Assembly: GCA_017447875.1 (NCBI GenBank)
Contig: JAFSMP010000028.1
Location: forward strand, 1 to 64,000
Source of the DNA: Paludibacteraceae bacterium
GTDB lineage: Bacteria; Bacteroidota; Bacteroidia; Bacteroidales; Paludibacteraceae
Length of the DNA: 64,000 bases
Reading direction: 5' to 3'
In this document: in pieces, positions 25,863 through 35,466 of the stretch
Layout: every line of letters starts with the position of its first letter
Numbering within the stretch: position 1 is the first letter of the stretch
The notes under the pieces: model-generated
What the model saw: only the letters and a program-made list of their open reading frames with translations
What the model was told of the DNA's origin: nothing
Database searches by the model: none
Translations under genes and position numbers: made by a program

Positions 25863-26936
25863 TTATTTACATGCTTGTCTGTACAGCGGAATAGAGAGCG
25901 CCAAGAAGACGAAGTTCGGTAACCACGCTGCGGAGAAAGAGGACATGACATTATTGACCGAGAAGGTCGTGCTGACGGTGGAGAAGAGGATATAAGCAGC
26001 GGTCAGTACGATACCGATACCGAGGTTCTTACCCATACCTCCGCGCACCTTACGGCTGGACATCGTCACGCCCAGCAGCGTCATGATAAACGCGCCTACG
26101 GGTGACGCCCAGCGCTTGTGGTACTCCACTTCGAACGCCTTCACGTTACCGCTACCGCGTTCGCGTTGCCGCTCCATATAATGGCGTAACTCAGGCGTGG
26201 TCATCTGCTGCGCCTGCATGGCGGAGACGAACATCTCGTCCGGAGTGATCGGCAGCGTGATATGCAGCGTGTCGCCGCAATCCAGATGTTCGCGCATGCC
26301 TGTGAACGTACGGCGGGTATAAGTATCCAGATGCCAATTAAACAGCGAGTCGTAGTAGATACGGTCGGCCGTGATACGGGAGGCCAGACTCTTGCCGTCG
26401 AAATGCTCGATCGAGCAGCGGTAACCTATACTACTGCGGCGCTGGAAAGACTCGATATAGAGCACCGTACCGGGTTCGACCTCCAGTTGCATGTTTCGTG
26501 CATGGTCGGTGGTGAAATGGTCGATATACTTATCCGTGAAGGCCAACATATGTGCCGAACTGCGGGGAATGACCCATCCGCCCAACCAGATGCCCAAGAG
26601 GAACAGCACGGTCGCGGAGAACGCATAAGGCACCATCAGACGATGGTAACTCATTCCTGTAGCGTGCATGGCGATGATCTCCGAGTTACCGGCCAACTTA
26701 GAGGTGAAGAAGATAACCGAGATGAAGATGAACAGCGAGCTGAACATATTCATGTAATACGGGATGAACGGCAGGTAGTACTCCAGAAGGATCTCCTGCA
26801 GCGGCACTTGGTACTCAAAGAAATCGTCCATCTTCTCCGTCAAGTCAAAGACGATAGCGATAGACAACACCAGTACGATGGAGAAGAAGAACGTCCCCAA
26901 AAACTTCTTTACTATGTACCAATCAAGGCGCTTCAT
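25863..26936 (-). CDS. LptF/LptG family permease
   Basis: 357 aa from the ATG at 26936, which overlaps the tgt stop by 1 nt (TAATG); upstream in-frame starts lie inside tgt. YjgP/YjgQ family: three N-terminal membrane helices (FFFSIVLVLSIAIVFDL and following), a periplasmic beta-jellyroll (~residues 130-260), and three C-terminal helices. It is the inner-membrane part of the lipopolysaccharide export ABC system. F versus G cannot be settled from this sequence alone. Confidence 0.9.
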   Translation of the reverse strand: MKRLDWYIVKKFLGTFFFSIVLVLSIAIVFDLTEKMDDFFEYQVPLQEILLEYYLPFIPYYMNMFSSLFIFISVIFFTSKLAGNSEIIAMHATGMSYHRLMVPYAFSATVLFLLGIWLGGWVIPRSSAHMLAFTDKYIDHFTTDHARNMQLEVEPGTVLYIESFQRRSSIGYRCSIEHFDGKSLASRITADRIYYDSLFNWHLDTYTRRTFTGMREHLDCGDTLHITLPITPDEMFVSAMQAQQMTTPELRHYMERQRERGSGNVKAFEVEYHKRWASPVGAFIMTLLGVTMSSRKVRGGMGKNLGIGIVLTAAYILFSTVSTTFSVNNVMSSFSAAWLPNFVFLALSIPLYRQACK

Positions 26937-28069
26937 TACATCCTCTGCATAATTTGCGGTATCACGCTCGCTTTCCAACTGCTGAAATCGCCGGCAAGGA
27001 TATGTGCTCTGGCTTGCGTGACAAGATCGAGATAGAACGCTAAGTTATGGATCGACAATATCTCGAGACCCAGCATCTCCTGCGCGTGGATCAGATGTCT
27101 GGCGTACGCACGGGTGTAAGCATGATCGACGTAACTCGTGCCGTACGGATCGAGTTCCGTGAAGTCATCTTCCCATTTCTTATTGCGCAGGTTCATCACG
27201 CCCTGCCAGGTGAAAATCATTCCGTTGCGACCGTTTCGGGTCGGCATCACGCAGTCGAACATATCGACTCCGCGCTCGATCGCCTCAAGGATATTCCACG
27301 GGGTACCGACACCCATGAGGTAACGCGGTTTGTCTTGCGGCAGGATATCGTTGCACACCTCAATCATATCGTACATCACTTCGGTGGGTTCACCTACGGC
27401 AAGTCCTCCTATCGCATAGCCGTCGCGGTCGAGGTCTCTCAGACGCATGCATGCGTCTTGCCGCAGATCGCGGTACGTACAGCCCTGCACGATGGGGAAG
27501 AGATGTTGCTTGTAGTCGTACAGGTCTTCGGTATTATCGAAGCGGGCGATACAACGGTCGAGCCATCTATGCGTGCGCTCCATCGAGTCCTTGGCGTATT
27601 TGCGATCCGCCGTACCGGGACAGCACTCGTCAAACGCCATCATGATGTCGGCGCCTATCTCCCGCTCGATATCCATCACAGATTCGGGCGTAAAGAGTAA
27701 CTTACGACCGTCGATATGACTGCTGAAACGAACCCCTTCTTCGTTCATCTTGCGGATATCGGTGAGGCTGAACACCTGAAAGCCGCCGCTGTCCGTCAGT
27801 ATCGGTCGTGTCCATCCTTCGAATTGATGCAAGCCGCCGGCGCGATGCAGGATCTCCGTACCGGGGCGGAGATAGAGATGGTAGGTGTTGCCTAAGATGA
27901 TCTGCGCTTTGATATCCTCCTCCAATTCCTTGCGCTGTACGCCTTTGACCGTTCCCACGGTACCTACCGGCATAAAAATAGGCGTCAGGATATCTCCGTG
28001 GTCAGTGTGTATCACACCTGCCCGAGCCCCAACACCCTTTGCCTCGCTATGTAATTCGAAGAATTTCAT
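26936..28069 (-). CDS. tgt: Queuine tRNA-ribosyltransferase
   Basis: 377 aa. It exchanges guanine-34 for a queuine precursor in GUN-anticodon tRNAs. TIM-barrel signatures: [10 protein letters not shown] (substrate Asp), [19 protein letters not shown], and [12 protein letters not shown] near the nucleophile. The Cys/His zinc-site region near the C-terminus is [10 protein letters not shown] onward. It overlaps panD by 4 nt and lptF/G by 1 nt, forming a three-gene unit. Confidence 0.95.
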   Translation of the reverse strand: MKFFELHSEAKGVGARAGVIHTDHGDILTPIFMPVGTVGTVKGVQRKELEEDIKAQIILGNTYHLYLRPGTEILHRAGGLHQFEGWTRPILTDSGGFQVFSLTDIRKMNEEGVRFSSHIDGRKLLFTPESVMDIEREIGADIMMAFDECCPGTADRKYAKDSMERTHRWLDRCIARFDNTEDLYDYKQHLFPIVQGCTYRDLRQDACMRLRDLDRDGYAIGGLAVGEPTEVMYDMIEVCNDILPQDKPRYLMGVGTPWNILEAIERGVDMFDCVMPTRNGRNGMIFTWQGVMNLRNKKWEDDFTELDPYGTSYVDHAYTRAYARHLIHAQEMLGLEILSIHNLAFYLDLVTQARAHILAGDFSSWKASVIPQIMQRM

Positions 28070-28407
28070 AGTTTGTTATTGGTTGGGAATACAATTGCCG
28101 GTTTGAAATCCTTTGCCTCTTCCGGTGCCATCAGGGCATAGGCCATGATGATGACCGTATCGCCTACATGCACGAGGTGCGCCGCAGCGCCGTTGATGCA
28201 GATACAGCCGCTGTTGCGCTTACCGGGGATGACGTACGTCTCGATTCGGGCACCGTTGGTATTATCCACCACCTGCACCCGCTCACCGGCATATATATTC
28301 GCCGCTTCCATCAGCGCCTCATCGATCGTAATCGAACCGATATACTCCAGGTTCGCCTCCGTCACCTGCACGCGGTGAATCTTCGATTTTAATATATTCA
28401 AAAGCAT
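28066..28407 (-). CDS. panD: Aspartate 1-decarboxylase (pyruvoyl)
   Basis: 113 aa. Makes beta-alanine for pantothenate and CoA. The self-cleavage site Gly24-Ser25 is exactly in place (EYIGSITID), giving the pyruvoyl group on the alpha chain. [17 protein letters not shown], then [19 protein letters not shown], and the C-terminal strands match the double-psi beta barrel. First gene after the promoter at 28427-28458. Confidence 0.96.
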   Translation of the reverse strand: MLLNILKSKIHRVQVTEANLEYIGSITIDEALMEAANIYAGERVQVVDNTNGARIETYVIPGKRNSGCICINGAAAHLVHVGDTVIIMAYALMAPEEAKDFKPAIVFPTNNKL

Positions 28408-28426
28408 ACTATTCCAAATTAGCGCA

Positions 28427-28458
28427 CAAAGTTACTGCTTTTTTTTGACATACGCAAA
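28427..28458 (-). promoter_or_regulatory. Promoter of panD-tgt-lptF/G
   Basis: Minus strand: TTTG, 20-nt spacer, TAACTTTG; about 20 nt before the panD ATG. Confidence 0.8.
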
Positions 28459-28477
28459 TAATTCATGGATTTTATTG

Positions 28478-29536
28478 CTAAAGCAATACTATTTCTACCC
28501 GGCGGTTCATCTGGCGGTTCTCTTCGGAGTTGTTGGGCACGATGGGATCGCGTTCGCCACGACCTTCCACCTCGATACGCTCGGCTTTGATACCGCGGGT
28601 AATCATGGAGCGGCGCACCTCCTGGCAACGCCCTTCTGACAAGATCTGGTTAGAGCGGTCGGAACCGATATTATCCGTATGACCGACGATGCGTATACGG
28701 CGATCCGGACGAGCCAAAAGGAACCGGTACAACTCCAGCAAAGCAGGTTCGGAAGATGCCAGGATATGGGTCTTACCCGTCGCAAAATAGATATTATGCA
28801 GCACGAACGACTTGATCTCTTTGGGCGACATGACAACGCCTTCGAAAGGCTCATTCACGCGTATGGTATCATGGAAGGGGAAATAGTCGATGGCCGTCGC
28901 ATCAATCGTATAGAACGGCACACGGTCATCCATCAGCAGAGCCAGGGTCGTATGTACGCTGTCCGAGGTGGTCTGCATCACTTTGCGGTAATCATGCTTG
29001 CGCACCACGATGTTCGCCGAGACCGGACGAGCCGTAAGACTATCGGTAACGGTGAACGTGATACGCGTCTCCGGATAGAGCGATACGACTACACTGTCCT
29101 CATCTTCACGATGGTCAAAAAAGATGGTGTCGGTTGTGAAATACCCGATCTTAGCGGCTTGCAACCAATATTTACCGGGAGGCAAGGTCTTATACACCCG
29201 TGCGTACTTATTGTCCGTCGGTTTATTGACCTTCGGTTTCTTATTCGGTTTGGCGTTCACATCCTGGATGGTGATATGCGTAGCCGGCAGACGCTCACCT
29301 GTCTGCAAATCATACGAATAGACATAAAGTAGCGGTTTACCGTCTTTGATACGTTGTTTCTTGGCGGCTTTGGCTTTGGCGGCTTTGGCTTTTTCTTTGG
29401 CGCGTTTCTCTGCTTCTTTTTTACGTTCCTTCCTGGCTTTCTCTTTAGCGCGCTTCTGCGCAGGCGTAAGCGCATAAAGGGGTTCGCAAAGAAAGGCGAA
29501 CAACAGAACAGTTACTATGAGCCAAAGACGTTTCAT
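28478..29536 (-). CDS. OmpA-family peptidoglycan-binding protein with Lys/Ala-rich linker
   Basis: 352 aa. Signal peptide MKRLWLIVTVLLFAFLCEPLYA. A highly basic Lys/Arg/Glu/Ala helix follows (residues ~27-60), then two beta-sandwich/CarboxypepD_reg-like modules (LPPGKYWLQAAKIGY). The C-terminal OmpA domain has VGHTDNIGSDRSNQILSEGR and NRRVEIVLL, the diaminopimelate-binding Asp/Arg pattern. It probably tethers the outer membrane to the cell wall. It may be co-transcribed with the tRNA and OmpA gene upstream; a strong hairpin lies in its leader. Confidence 0.85.
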   Translation of the reverse strand: MKRLWLIVTVLLFAFLCEPLYALTPAQKRAKEKARKERKKEAEKRAKEKAKAAKAKAAKKQRIKDGKPLLYVYSYDLQTGERLPATHITIQDVNAKPNKKPKVNKPTDNKYARVYKTLPPGKYWLQAAKIGYFTTDTIFFDHREDEDSVVVSLYPETRITFTVTDSLTARPVSANIVVRKHDYRKVMQTTSDSVHTTLALLMDDRVPFYTIDATAIDYFPFHDTIRVNEPFEGVVMSPKEIKSFVLHNIYFATGKTHILASSEPALLELYRFLLARPDRRIRIVGHTDNIGSDRSNQILSEGRCQEVRRSMITRGIKAERIEVEGRGERDPIVPNNSEENRQMNRRVEIVLL

Positions 29537-29552
29537 GATTGCTATTTATGCT

Positions 29553-29584
29553 ACAGGAGGATAGTCGCGGGACTATCCTCCTGT
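29553..29584. other. Perfect 14-bp hairpin between tRNA and ompA-like gene
   Basis: Stem ACAGGAGGATAGTC / GACTATCCTCCTGT with loop GCGG, starting 2 nt past the 3' end of the tRNA and 17 nt before the downstream ATG. No U-run follows on the minus strand, so it may be a processing or attenuation structure rather than a simple terminator. Confidence 0.7.
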
Positions 29585-29585
29585 G

Positions 29586-29660
29586 TGGTCCCACTTGGGC
29601 TTGAACCAAGGACCCCCTGATTATGAGTCAGGTGCTACTAACCAACTGAGCTATGGGACC
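29586..29660 (-). tRNA. tRNA with CAT anticodon (Met, or Ile2 if lysidine-modified)
   Basis: 75 nt. Acceptor GGTCCCA pairs with TGGGACC, anticodon stem CCTGA/TCAGG has loop CTCATAA, T arm is CTTGG-TTCAAGC-CCAAG, discriminator A. Elongator Met and Ile2 cannot be separated here. It lies 17 nt downstream of an OmpA-family gene. Confidence 0.92.
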
Positions 29661-29677
29661 CCTAAATCGACTACGAT

Positions 29678-31306
29678 TTATTTCTGCACCGCACCGCGGG
29701 ACATACCGTAGAGAATCAGACTCTCCTCTTTCGTAATCTTCTTCTCGTTCTCATTCAGATCCGGGATGACGAGTTCTACACCCTCTTCAATCTTATCCGG
29801 CGACTCCAGTACGTTGCGGTTTGCGAGGTACAGATATACCCAGCAGTTAGCATTACCATAATTTGTACGAGCCAACTTATTGAGCGTGGTGGACTTAGAA
29901 GCCACTACCGTCTTGCTTCTACGAGCCTGCAGATCACCTGCGTCAGCAGTAGTCGGCAATGCCTCTACATTCGTAGCACGCATGGTCTTGGTTTCCTCGA
30001 GCTCATCTCTCATGCGATCGTAGGTACGTTTGTTCACCAGACGGATGACTACACGACGGTTCGGACCGAAGGCCGCGGAACTACGTCCCTTACCGGCGAT
30101 CTTACCCATACCGATACCGTACATACGGTTGATGCTGATATCGTACTCTTCGTGCAAGCCTTTCATTACCTCCTCAGCACGGTTGTTACCCAGGATGAAG
30201 TTCGCATCATCTGCACCGGTATTATCGCAATAACCGATCACAATCGCATACAAGTCATCATCCTCCGCCATACGGTCAGCCACCTGTTGGATCGTTACGA
30301 ATCCGCGCTCGTCGATATCGTACGAAGCATTAGCGAAGTATACATAGTAGTACTGCGAATTATCATACTCAATCTCACGAACTGTCTCTTGCGAAACAGC
30401 CACCTCACGAACGATGATAGAGTCATGACGCTCGATGATAACGGTATCGTGAGCCACTTGTTCCGGACCAGCCAGACCATCCAGCTTCCAAGAGTCTAAG
30501 CTATAGATGTTACGTGTATGGGTCTTCTTAGTCGCATTGAATTTAACACGCAAGTATGCCACTACGTCGAAAATACCATCGTTGTTCTTAGACGCCAAAG
30601 CAGCATCTGTCGCATAACCACGATTGTCGGTATAGTCATTCATGAAATAGTCATACGTAGCACGTGCACCGACCGCGAAAGTACGGTTCAGGTTGACTTC
30701 GAATGCCACACCCATCTGGATAAAGAATGCACCATTGTACTTATCCATCTTCATCGGATCATACTCCGCCGTATGACCACGCGTGTAGTCCGGATACATG
30801 GTAGAGTTCTTATACCACATATAACCGGCTCCGACGAGAGCGAAACCGTTGAACAACTTACGGTTCCAGTGCGGGAAGAAGAGGGAGATAGCGTCCATCG
30901 AGAGATTCAATCCCAACTTGTGCATATTACCCTGAAGAAGCTTATTTGCATTGTTCTTGGATTTCTTACCGACCACCTGATAGCGCGACCACATGTACTC
31001 TACGCCGAGACTCCACACAGGCGTAAAGTTGTACTCAAACGTCATACCTAAACTCGGACCGCTAATGGCATGCTTCTTCTCACTCTGGAAGTCACCGTCA
31101 AAGACGTTCAAACCTATCATCGGCGAAATAGACAAGTGGGTAAAGTCACGAATGATACCGTGCCCGTTCTCAGCATTACGCCAAGGATGGGCACCCTTTA
31201 ATTGGATCGTGTCACCGTCCACCACGACAAACGTTGGCTTCGTCTCTTTCGCCATGAAACTCATGGCAATGCACAGCATTGAAATAATAAGTATATGTCT
31301 CTTCAT
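29678..31306 (-). CDS. OmpA-family outer membrane beta-barrel protein with C-terminal LysM-like segment
   Basis: 542 aa. Signal peptide MKRHILIISMLCIAMSFMA. A barrel domain (~residues 50-270) has alternating strands ending FDVVAYLRVKFNA. The OmpA/peptidoglycan domain follows, with VIGYCDNTGADDANFILGNN and NRRVVIRLV. Residues ~475-525 (TTLNKLARTNYGNANCWVYL, then GVELVIPDL) resemble a LysM-type wall-binding module. Probably an abundant outer-membrane/wall link. Own promoter at 31355-31386. Confidence 0.85.
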   Translation of the reverse strand: MKRHILIISMLCIAMSFMAKETKPTFVVVDGDTIQLKGAHPWRNAENGHGIIRDFTHLSISPMIGLNVFDGDFQSEKKHAISGPSLGMTFEYNFTPVWSLGVEYMWSRYQVVGKKSKNNANKLLQGNMHKLGLNLSMDAISLFFPHWNRKLFNGFALVGAGYMWYKNSTMYPDYTRGHTAEYDPMKMDKYNGAFFIQMGVAFEVNLNRTFAVGARATYDYFMNDYTDNRGYATDAALASKNNDGIFDVVAYLRVKFNATKKTHTRNIYSLDSWKLDGLAGPEQVAHDTVIIERHDSIIVREVAVSQETVREIEYDNSQYYYVYFANASYDIDERGFVTIQQVADRMAEDDDLYAIVIGYCDNTGADDANFILGNNRAEEVMKGLHEEYDISINRMYGIGMGKIAGKGRSSAAFGPNRRVVIRLVNKRTYDRMRDELEETKTMRATNVEALPTTADAGDLQARRSKTVVASKSTTLNKLARTNYGNANCWVYLYLANRNVLESPDKIEEGVELVIPDLNENEKKITKEESLILYGMSRGAVQK

Positions 31307-31354
31307 AATACGATAGAGATTGTAGTTATTTCACAAAAATTCACAATTCGGCTG

Positions 31355-31386
31355 CAAAGGTACAACTTTTTTTTGATATACGCAAA
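31355..31386 (-). promoter_or_regulatory. Promoter of the 542-aa OmpA-family gene
   Basis: Minus strand: TTTG, 20-nt spacer, TACCTTTG. Divergent from the pta promoter ~40 nt away. Confidence 0.8.
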
Positions 31387-31422
31387 TATTTTCGCAAAAA
31401 AAAATATTTTTTGTCAACACTA

Positions 31423-31453
31423 TTGCACATATGGATTTTTTTTTGTAATTTTG
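31423..31453 (+). promoter_or_regulatory. Promoter of pta-ackA
   Basis: TTG at 31423-31425, 20-nt spacer, TAATTTTG at 31446-31453. The leader to the pta ATG is ~70 nt and contains the 8-nt array. Confidence 0.8.
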
Positions 31454-31466
31454 TAGCCGAATTAAC

Positions 31467-31498
31467 GAGATACCGGGATACCGGTACACCGAGATACC
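31467..31498. repeat. 8-nt tandem array GAGATACC x4 in the pta leader
   Basis: Units GAGATACC, GGGATACC, GGTACACC, GAGATACC, the same family as the array inside dus (shared 16-mer on the other strand). Confidence 0.9.
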
Positions 31499-31525
31499 GA
31501 AAGAGACTTTTAAAATCACTATATT

Positions 31526-32524
31526 ATGGACATTTTGAATCAAATGATTGCGCGTGCGAAAGCGAATCCGCAGCGCATTGTGTTGCCGGAGGGCGACGAA
31601 CCGCGTACGTTAGAGGCTGCAAACATCTTGCTCAAAGACAAGATTGCGCAGCTTATTTTGATTGGTGACCCAGCCAAGATTCAAAGCATGGCCGCTGAGA
31701 AGGGGTATGAGTACATCAAAGAGGCGAAGATTGTGGACCCGATCAACGACCCGAAGATGCCCCAGTATGCGAACCTGCTGTTCGAGCTTCGCAAAGCAAA
31801 GGGCATGACTGAAGAAGAGGCGAAGAAGAAAGCACAAGACCCGTTGTATCTCGGTTGCCTGATGATCAAAGCCGGTGACGCAGACGGTGAGTTAGCCGGT
31901 GCTCGCGGTACGACCGCAGACACCATTCGTCCTGCTTTCCAAATCCTGAAGACCAAACCCGGTTGCTCGATCGTAAGCGGTGCGTTCCTCATGTTCACGC
32001 CGGCTAAACAGTTGGGTGAGAACGGATTCCTGCTGTTCGCAGACTGCGCTGTCAACCCGAATCCGGACGCTAAACAGCTCGCAGAGATCGCTATCTCGAC
32101 GGCAGAGACCGCAAAGGCTATCGCCGGTATCGAACCGCGCGTAGCGATGCTTAGTTTCTCGACAAAGGGTAGCGCGAAACACGAGCTGGTAGATAAAGTA
32201 CAAGAGGCTGCCAAACTCGCCAAAGAGATGGCACCGGATCTGCAACTGGACGGTGAGTTACAAGCCGATGCAGCGCTGGTTGAGAGTGTGGCTAAGACCA
32301 AAGCTCCGGGTAGCGCAGTAGCCGGCAAAGCGAACGTACTCGTCTTCCCGGATCTGCAGGCAGGTAATATCGGTTACAAACTGGTAGAACGCTTCTCGGG
32401 CGCAGACGCCGTTGGACCGATTCTGCAAGGTATCGCCGCACCGGTGAATGACCTGAGCCGCGGATGCAAAGTACAAGACATCGTGCAAATGGTAGTTATT
32501 ACAGCAAATCAAGCAATTAAGTAA
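31526..32524 (+). CDS. pta: Phosphate acetyltransferase
   Basis: 332 aa, the compact single-domain type. It converts acetyl-CoA and phosphate to acetyl phosphate. It begins MDILNQMIARAKANPQRIVL with the following PEGDEPR. Later come GDADGELAGARGTTAD, the MFTPAKQ region, DCAVNPNPDAKQLAEIA, and VFPDLQAGNIGYKLVERFSG near the C-terminus. Paired with ackA 4 nt downstream to yield ATP in acetate fermentation. Confidence 0.96.
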   Translation: MDILNQMIARAKANPQRIVLPEGDEPRTLEAANILLKDKIAQLILIGDPAKIQSMAAEKGYEYIKEAKIVDPINDPKMPQYANLLFELRKAKGMTEEEAKKKAQDPLYLGCLMIKAGDADGELAGARGTTADTIRPAFQILKTKPGCSIVSGAFLMFTPAKQLGENGFLLFADCAVNPNPDAKQLAEIAISTAETAKAIAGIEPRVAMLSFSTKGSAKHELVDKVQEAAKLAKEMAPDLQLDGELQADAALVESVAKTKAPGSAVAGKANVLVFPDLQAGNIGYKLVERFSGADAVGPILQGIAAPVNDLSRGCKVQDIVQMVVITANQAIK

Positions 32525-32528
32525 TATC

Positions 32529-33719
32529 ATGAAAATCTTAGTTTTAAACTGCGGTAGTAGCAGTATTAAATACAAGCTCTTTGAGATGGAGAGCAAGTCG
32601 GTAATGGCGCAAGGCGGTATCGAGAAGATCGGTTTGCCCGACTCGTTCCTGCAAGTGAAATTACCGAACGGCGAAAAAGTGAAATTCGAGAAATCGATGC
32701 CGGAGCATACAGTAGGTATCGAGTTGATTCTTGAGAAACTCGTGGATCCGCAGATCGGTTGCATCAAAGACCTCAAGGAGATCAATGCCGTCGGTCACCG
32801 TGTAGTCCATGGTGGCGAGAAATTCAACAAGTCGGTACTTATCACGCCGGAGGTGAAGGCAGAGATCATCCAATGTGTGGACCTCGCTCCGCTGCATAAC
32901 CCCGCTAACCTGAAAGGTATTGATGCTATTGAGAAGATCCTGCCGGGTGTTCCGCAGGTAGCTGTATTCGACACCGCGTTCCATCAGACGATGCCGGATT
33001 ACGCGTACATGTACGCGATACCTTATGAGTTATATGAGAAATACGCGATCCGTCGTTACGGTTTCCACGGAACGAGTCATCGCTACGTGAGCGCGCGTGT
33101 ATGCGAATATTTAGGTGTAGCACCGCAGGGTAAGAAGATCGTGACCTGCCATATCGGCGGTGGCGGCAGTTGTACAGCTGTGATGGACGGCAAGAGCATC
33201 GACACCTCGATGGGTCTGACGCCGGTAGAAGGTCTGGTGATGGGTACACGTGCCGGTGACCTCGACCTCGGTGCAGCCACCTTCATCATGGATAAGGAGC
33301 ATCTGGATACGGCAGCGTTCAATACGCTGGTGAATAAGAAATCCGGTTTGCTCGGTGTATCGGGTGTGTCCAGCGACTGCCGTGACATCGAGGCTGCGAT
33401 CAATCAAGGCAACAAGCGTGCTGACCTGGCGCGTAAGATGTTCATCTACCGCACCATCAAGTACATCGGTGCCTATGCGGCTGCGATGAACGGTCTGGAT
33501 ATCCTCGTGTTCACCGCCGGTATCGGAGAGAACGATCCGTACATCCGTGCTGAGATCATGAAGGGCTTAAGTTTCCTTGGTATCGAACTGGACGAGCAGG
33601 CCAATAACGTACGCGGCGAAGAGCGTATCCTCACCAAGAAGGGCTCGAAAGTAACCGTTTGCCTCATCCCGACCGACGAGGAACTTATGATCGCCAGCGA
33701 TACCGCAGCGCTTGTATAA
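32529..33719 (+). CDS. ackA: Acetate kinase
   Basis: 396 aa. Forms acetate and ATP from acetyl phosphate and ADP. The ASKHA fold opens with VLNCGSSSIKYKLFEM. The substrate region has HRVVHGGEKF and AVFDTAFHQTMP, the nucleotide site HIGGGGSCTAV and FTAGIGENDPYIR, and the catalytic Arg/His pattern YGFHGTSHRYVS. Same transcription unit as pta. Confidence 0.97.
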   Translation: MKILVLNCGSSSIKYKLFEMESKSVMAQGGIEKIGLPDSFLQVKLPNGEKVKFEKSMPEHTVGIELILEKLVDPQIGCIKDLKEINAVGHRVVHGGEKFNKSVLITPEVKAEIIQCVDLAPLHNPANLKGIDAIEKILPGVPQVAVFDTAFHQTMPDYAYMYAIPYELYEKYAIRRYGFHGTSHRYVSARVCEYLGVAPQGKKIVTCHIGGGGSCTAVMDGKSIDTSMGLTPVEGLVMGTRAGDLDLGAATFIMDKEHLDTAAFNTLVNKKSGLLGVSGVSSDCRDIEAAINQGNKRADLARKMFIYRTIKYIGAYAAAMNGLDILVFTAGIGENDPYIRAEIMKGLSFLGIELDEQANNVRGEERILTKKGSKVTVCLIPTDEELMIASDTAALV

Positions 33720-33739
33720 ATCGACCATGCATGGTCGAT
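33720..33739. repeat. Perfect 20-bp palindrome between ackA and the GH13 gene
   Basis: ATCGACCATGCATGGTCGAT is identical to its own reverse complement. It lies directly after the ackA stop. It may be a regulator operator or a short RNA hairpin; no U-run follows. Confidence 0.75.
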
Positions 33740-33767
33740 GTGACATAATACCATAAAACACACACGA

Positions 33768-35408
33768 ATGAATAAACCCATTATTTATCAACTCTTCCCT
33801 CGCTTGTTCGCCAACTACAACGAGACACGCAAACATGACGGGAGCAAGGAAGAGAACGGTTGCGGCCGATTTGTCGATATCAACGAGCGTGCGCTCAAGT
33901 CCATTGTGGACTTGGGTGTTACGCACGTTTGGTACACCGGCGTGATCCGTCACGCAACCGCTGAATATAATAACCCTGCCATCACCAAAGGCAAAGCCGG
34001 TTCGCCGTACGCCATCACCGACTATTACGATGTCGATCCGGATCTGGCGAAGAACGTGGATAAGCGCATGGCGGAGTTCGAAGACCTTGTCAAGCGCACC
34101 CATGCGGCCGGGCTGGACGTGATCATCGACTTCGTGCCGAACCATGTCAGCCGTGAGTACAAGAGTGCTTGCAAACCCGCGGGTGTGCTGGACTTAGGCG
34201 AGGGCGATCATCCCGAATGGGCGTTCTCACCGCTGAATAACTTCTATTACCTGCCCGGCGAGCGATTTACGATGGATAAGGACCTACAGGGCTATGAGGA
34301 GTTTCCGGCGAAAGTGACAGGTAACGACTGCTTCACCTCCCATCCCGGAGTCAATGACTGGTACGAGACGGTTAAGTTGAACTACGGCGTGTTCTACCAA
34401 GGCGGCGGAGAGAAACAGTTCAATCCGATCCCGAACACCTGGATCAAGATGCGTGATATCCTGCTCTTCTGGGCCGGCAAGGGTATCGACGGTGTCCGCG
34501 TCGATATGGCGGAGATGGTGCCGGTAGAGTTCTTTGCTTGGGCGATCGAGCAGGTGAAGAAGAAATATAAGAAGTTCATCTTCATCGGCGAGTGCTACGA
34601 CCCGGGTAAGTATGACTCGTATCTGGCAGCCGGTTTTGACTACCTGTACGACAAAGTAGGCATGTACGACTACCTGCGCGGCGTGACCAGCAAAGGTTGG
34701 CCGGCGTCCGGCATCACGAACCAATGGATGCAGCACGGCGACGCGCGTATCAAGCATATGCTGTATTTCCTCGAGAACCACGACGAGCAACGACTCGCCA
34801 GCGGTTTCTTCTCCGGCGACGGCCGTTGTGCCGAACCCGCGATGATCGTCACGGCTACGCTCAACCAGTGTCCCGTCATGATCTACTCCGGTCAGGAGTT
34901 AGGAGAACGAGGCATGGATATGGAAGGTTTCTCCGGCATCGACGGTCGTACCACGATCTTCGATTACTGGGGAGTGAAGAGTCTGCAAGCTTGGGCGAAC
35001 AAGGGTAAGTTCGACGGAGCGAAGATGTCCGATGCGCAACGCGAGATACGGTCGTTCTATCAGAAACTGCTGACCCTGGCGCGCGACAGCAAAGCGATCC
35101 AGAAAGGCGCGATGTACGATATCACTTATGCGCAAGGAGAGGGCTTCGACAAACAGCAACATTATGCGTTCCTGCGACATATCAAAGGCGAGACACTGCT
35201 GGTAGTGGTTAATTTCCACGACCGCGAACAACTAATACGCGTGCGCGTTCCTAATGATGCTTTTGTCTATCTGGGACTCGGAGGAAAGGCCAAAGCCACG
35301 GCTACGGACCTGCTGAGAGGTGAGAAACAAACGATCCACTTCGTGCCCGACGGTGAGATAGAGATCGTGCTGCCGGCATGGAAGGGGGCAATACTCAAAA
35401 TCCGGTGA
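33768..35408 (+). CDS. GH13 alpha-amylase family enzyme
   Basis: 546 aa without a signal peptide, so cytoplasmic. GH13 regions: DFVPNHVS; GVRVDMAE with the nucleophile Asp; IFIGECYD with the acid/base Glu; FLENHDEQR with the third acid. The C-terminal beta domain (~residues 450-546) binds no evident carbohydrate module. It likely acts on intracellular maltodextrins or glycogen alongside glgP and the GH57 enzyme. 48 nt after ackA, with the palindrome between them. Confidence 0.9.
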   Translation: MNKPIIYQLFPRLFANYNETRKHDGSKEENGCGRFVDINERALKSIVDLGVTHVWYTGVIRHATAEYNNPAITKGKAGSPYAITDYYDVDPDLAKNVDKRMAEFEDLVKRTHAAGLDVIIDFVPNHVSREYKSACKPAGVLDLGEGDHPEWAFSPLNNFYYLPGERFTMDKDLQGYEEFPAKVTGNDCFTSHPGVNDWYETVKLNYGVFYQGGGEKQFNPIPNTWIKMRDILLFWAGKGIDGVRVDMAEMVPVEFFAWAIEQVKKKYKKFIFIGECYDPGKYDSYLAAGFDYLYDKVGMYDYLRGVTSKGWPASGITNQWMQHGDARIKHMLYFLENHDEQRLASGFFSGDGRCAEPAMIVTATLNQCPVMIYSGQELGERGMDMEGFSGIDGRTTIFDYWGVKSLQAWANKGKFDGAKMSDAQREIRSFYQKLLTLARDSKAIQKGAMYDITYAQGEGFDKQQHYAFLRHIKGETLLVVVNFHDREQLIRVRVPNDAFVYLGLGGKAKATATDLLRGEKQTIHFVPDGEIEIVLPAWKGAILKIR

Positions 35409-35423
35409 TTTTGAGTGATTGAA

Positions 35424-35451
35424 GATTTAAGAATTAAGAATTTAGATTTTG
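35424..35451. repeat. 7-nt tandem array x4 before the UbiA gene
   Basis: Units GATTTAA, GAATTAA, GAATTTA, GATTTTG. The last unit contains the possible TTG start at 35449. Confidence 0.8.
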
Positions 35452-35466
35452 GAAACATTTAAAGAC

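Noticed and set aside
29354..29620. Plus-strand frame ending VPLGLEPRTP
   Set aside because: It reads through the antisense of a tRNA and of an ompA-like gene; this is a well-known artefact peptide.
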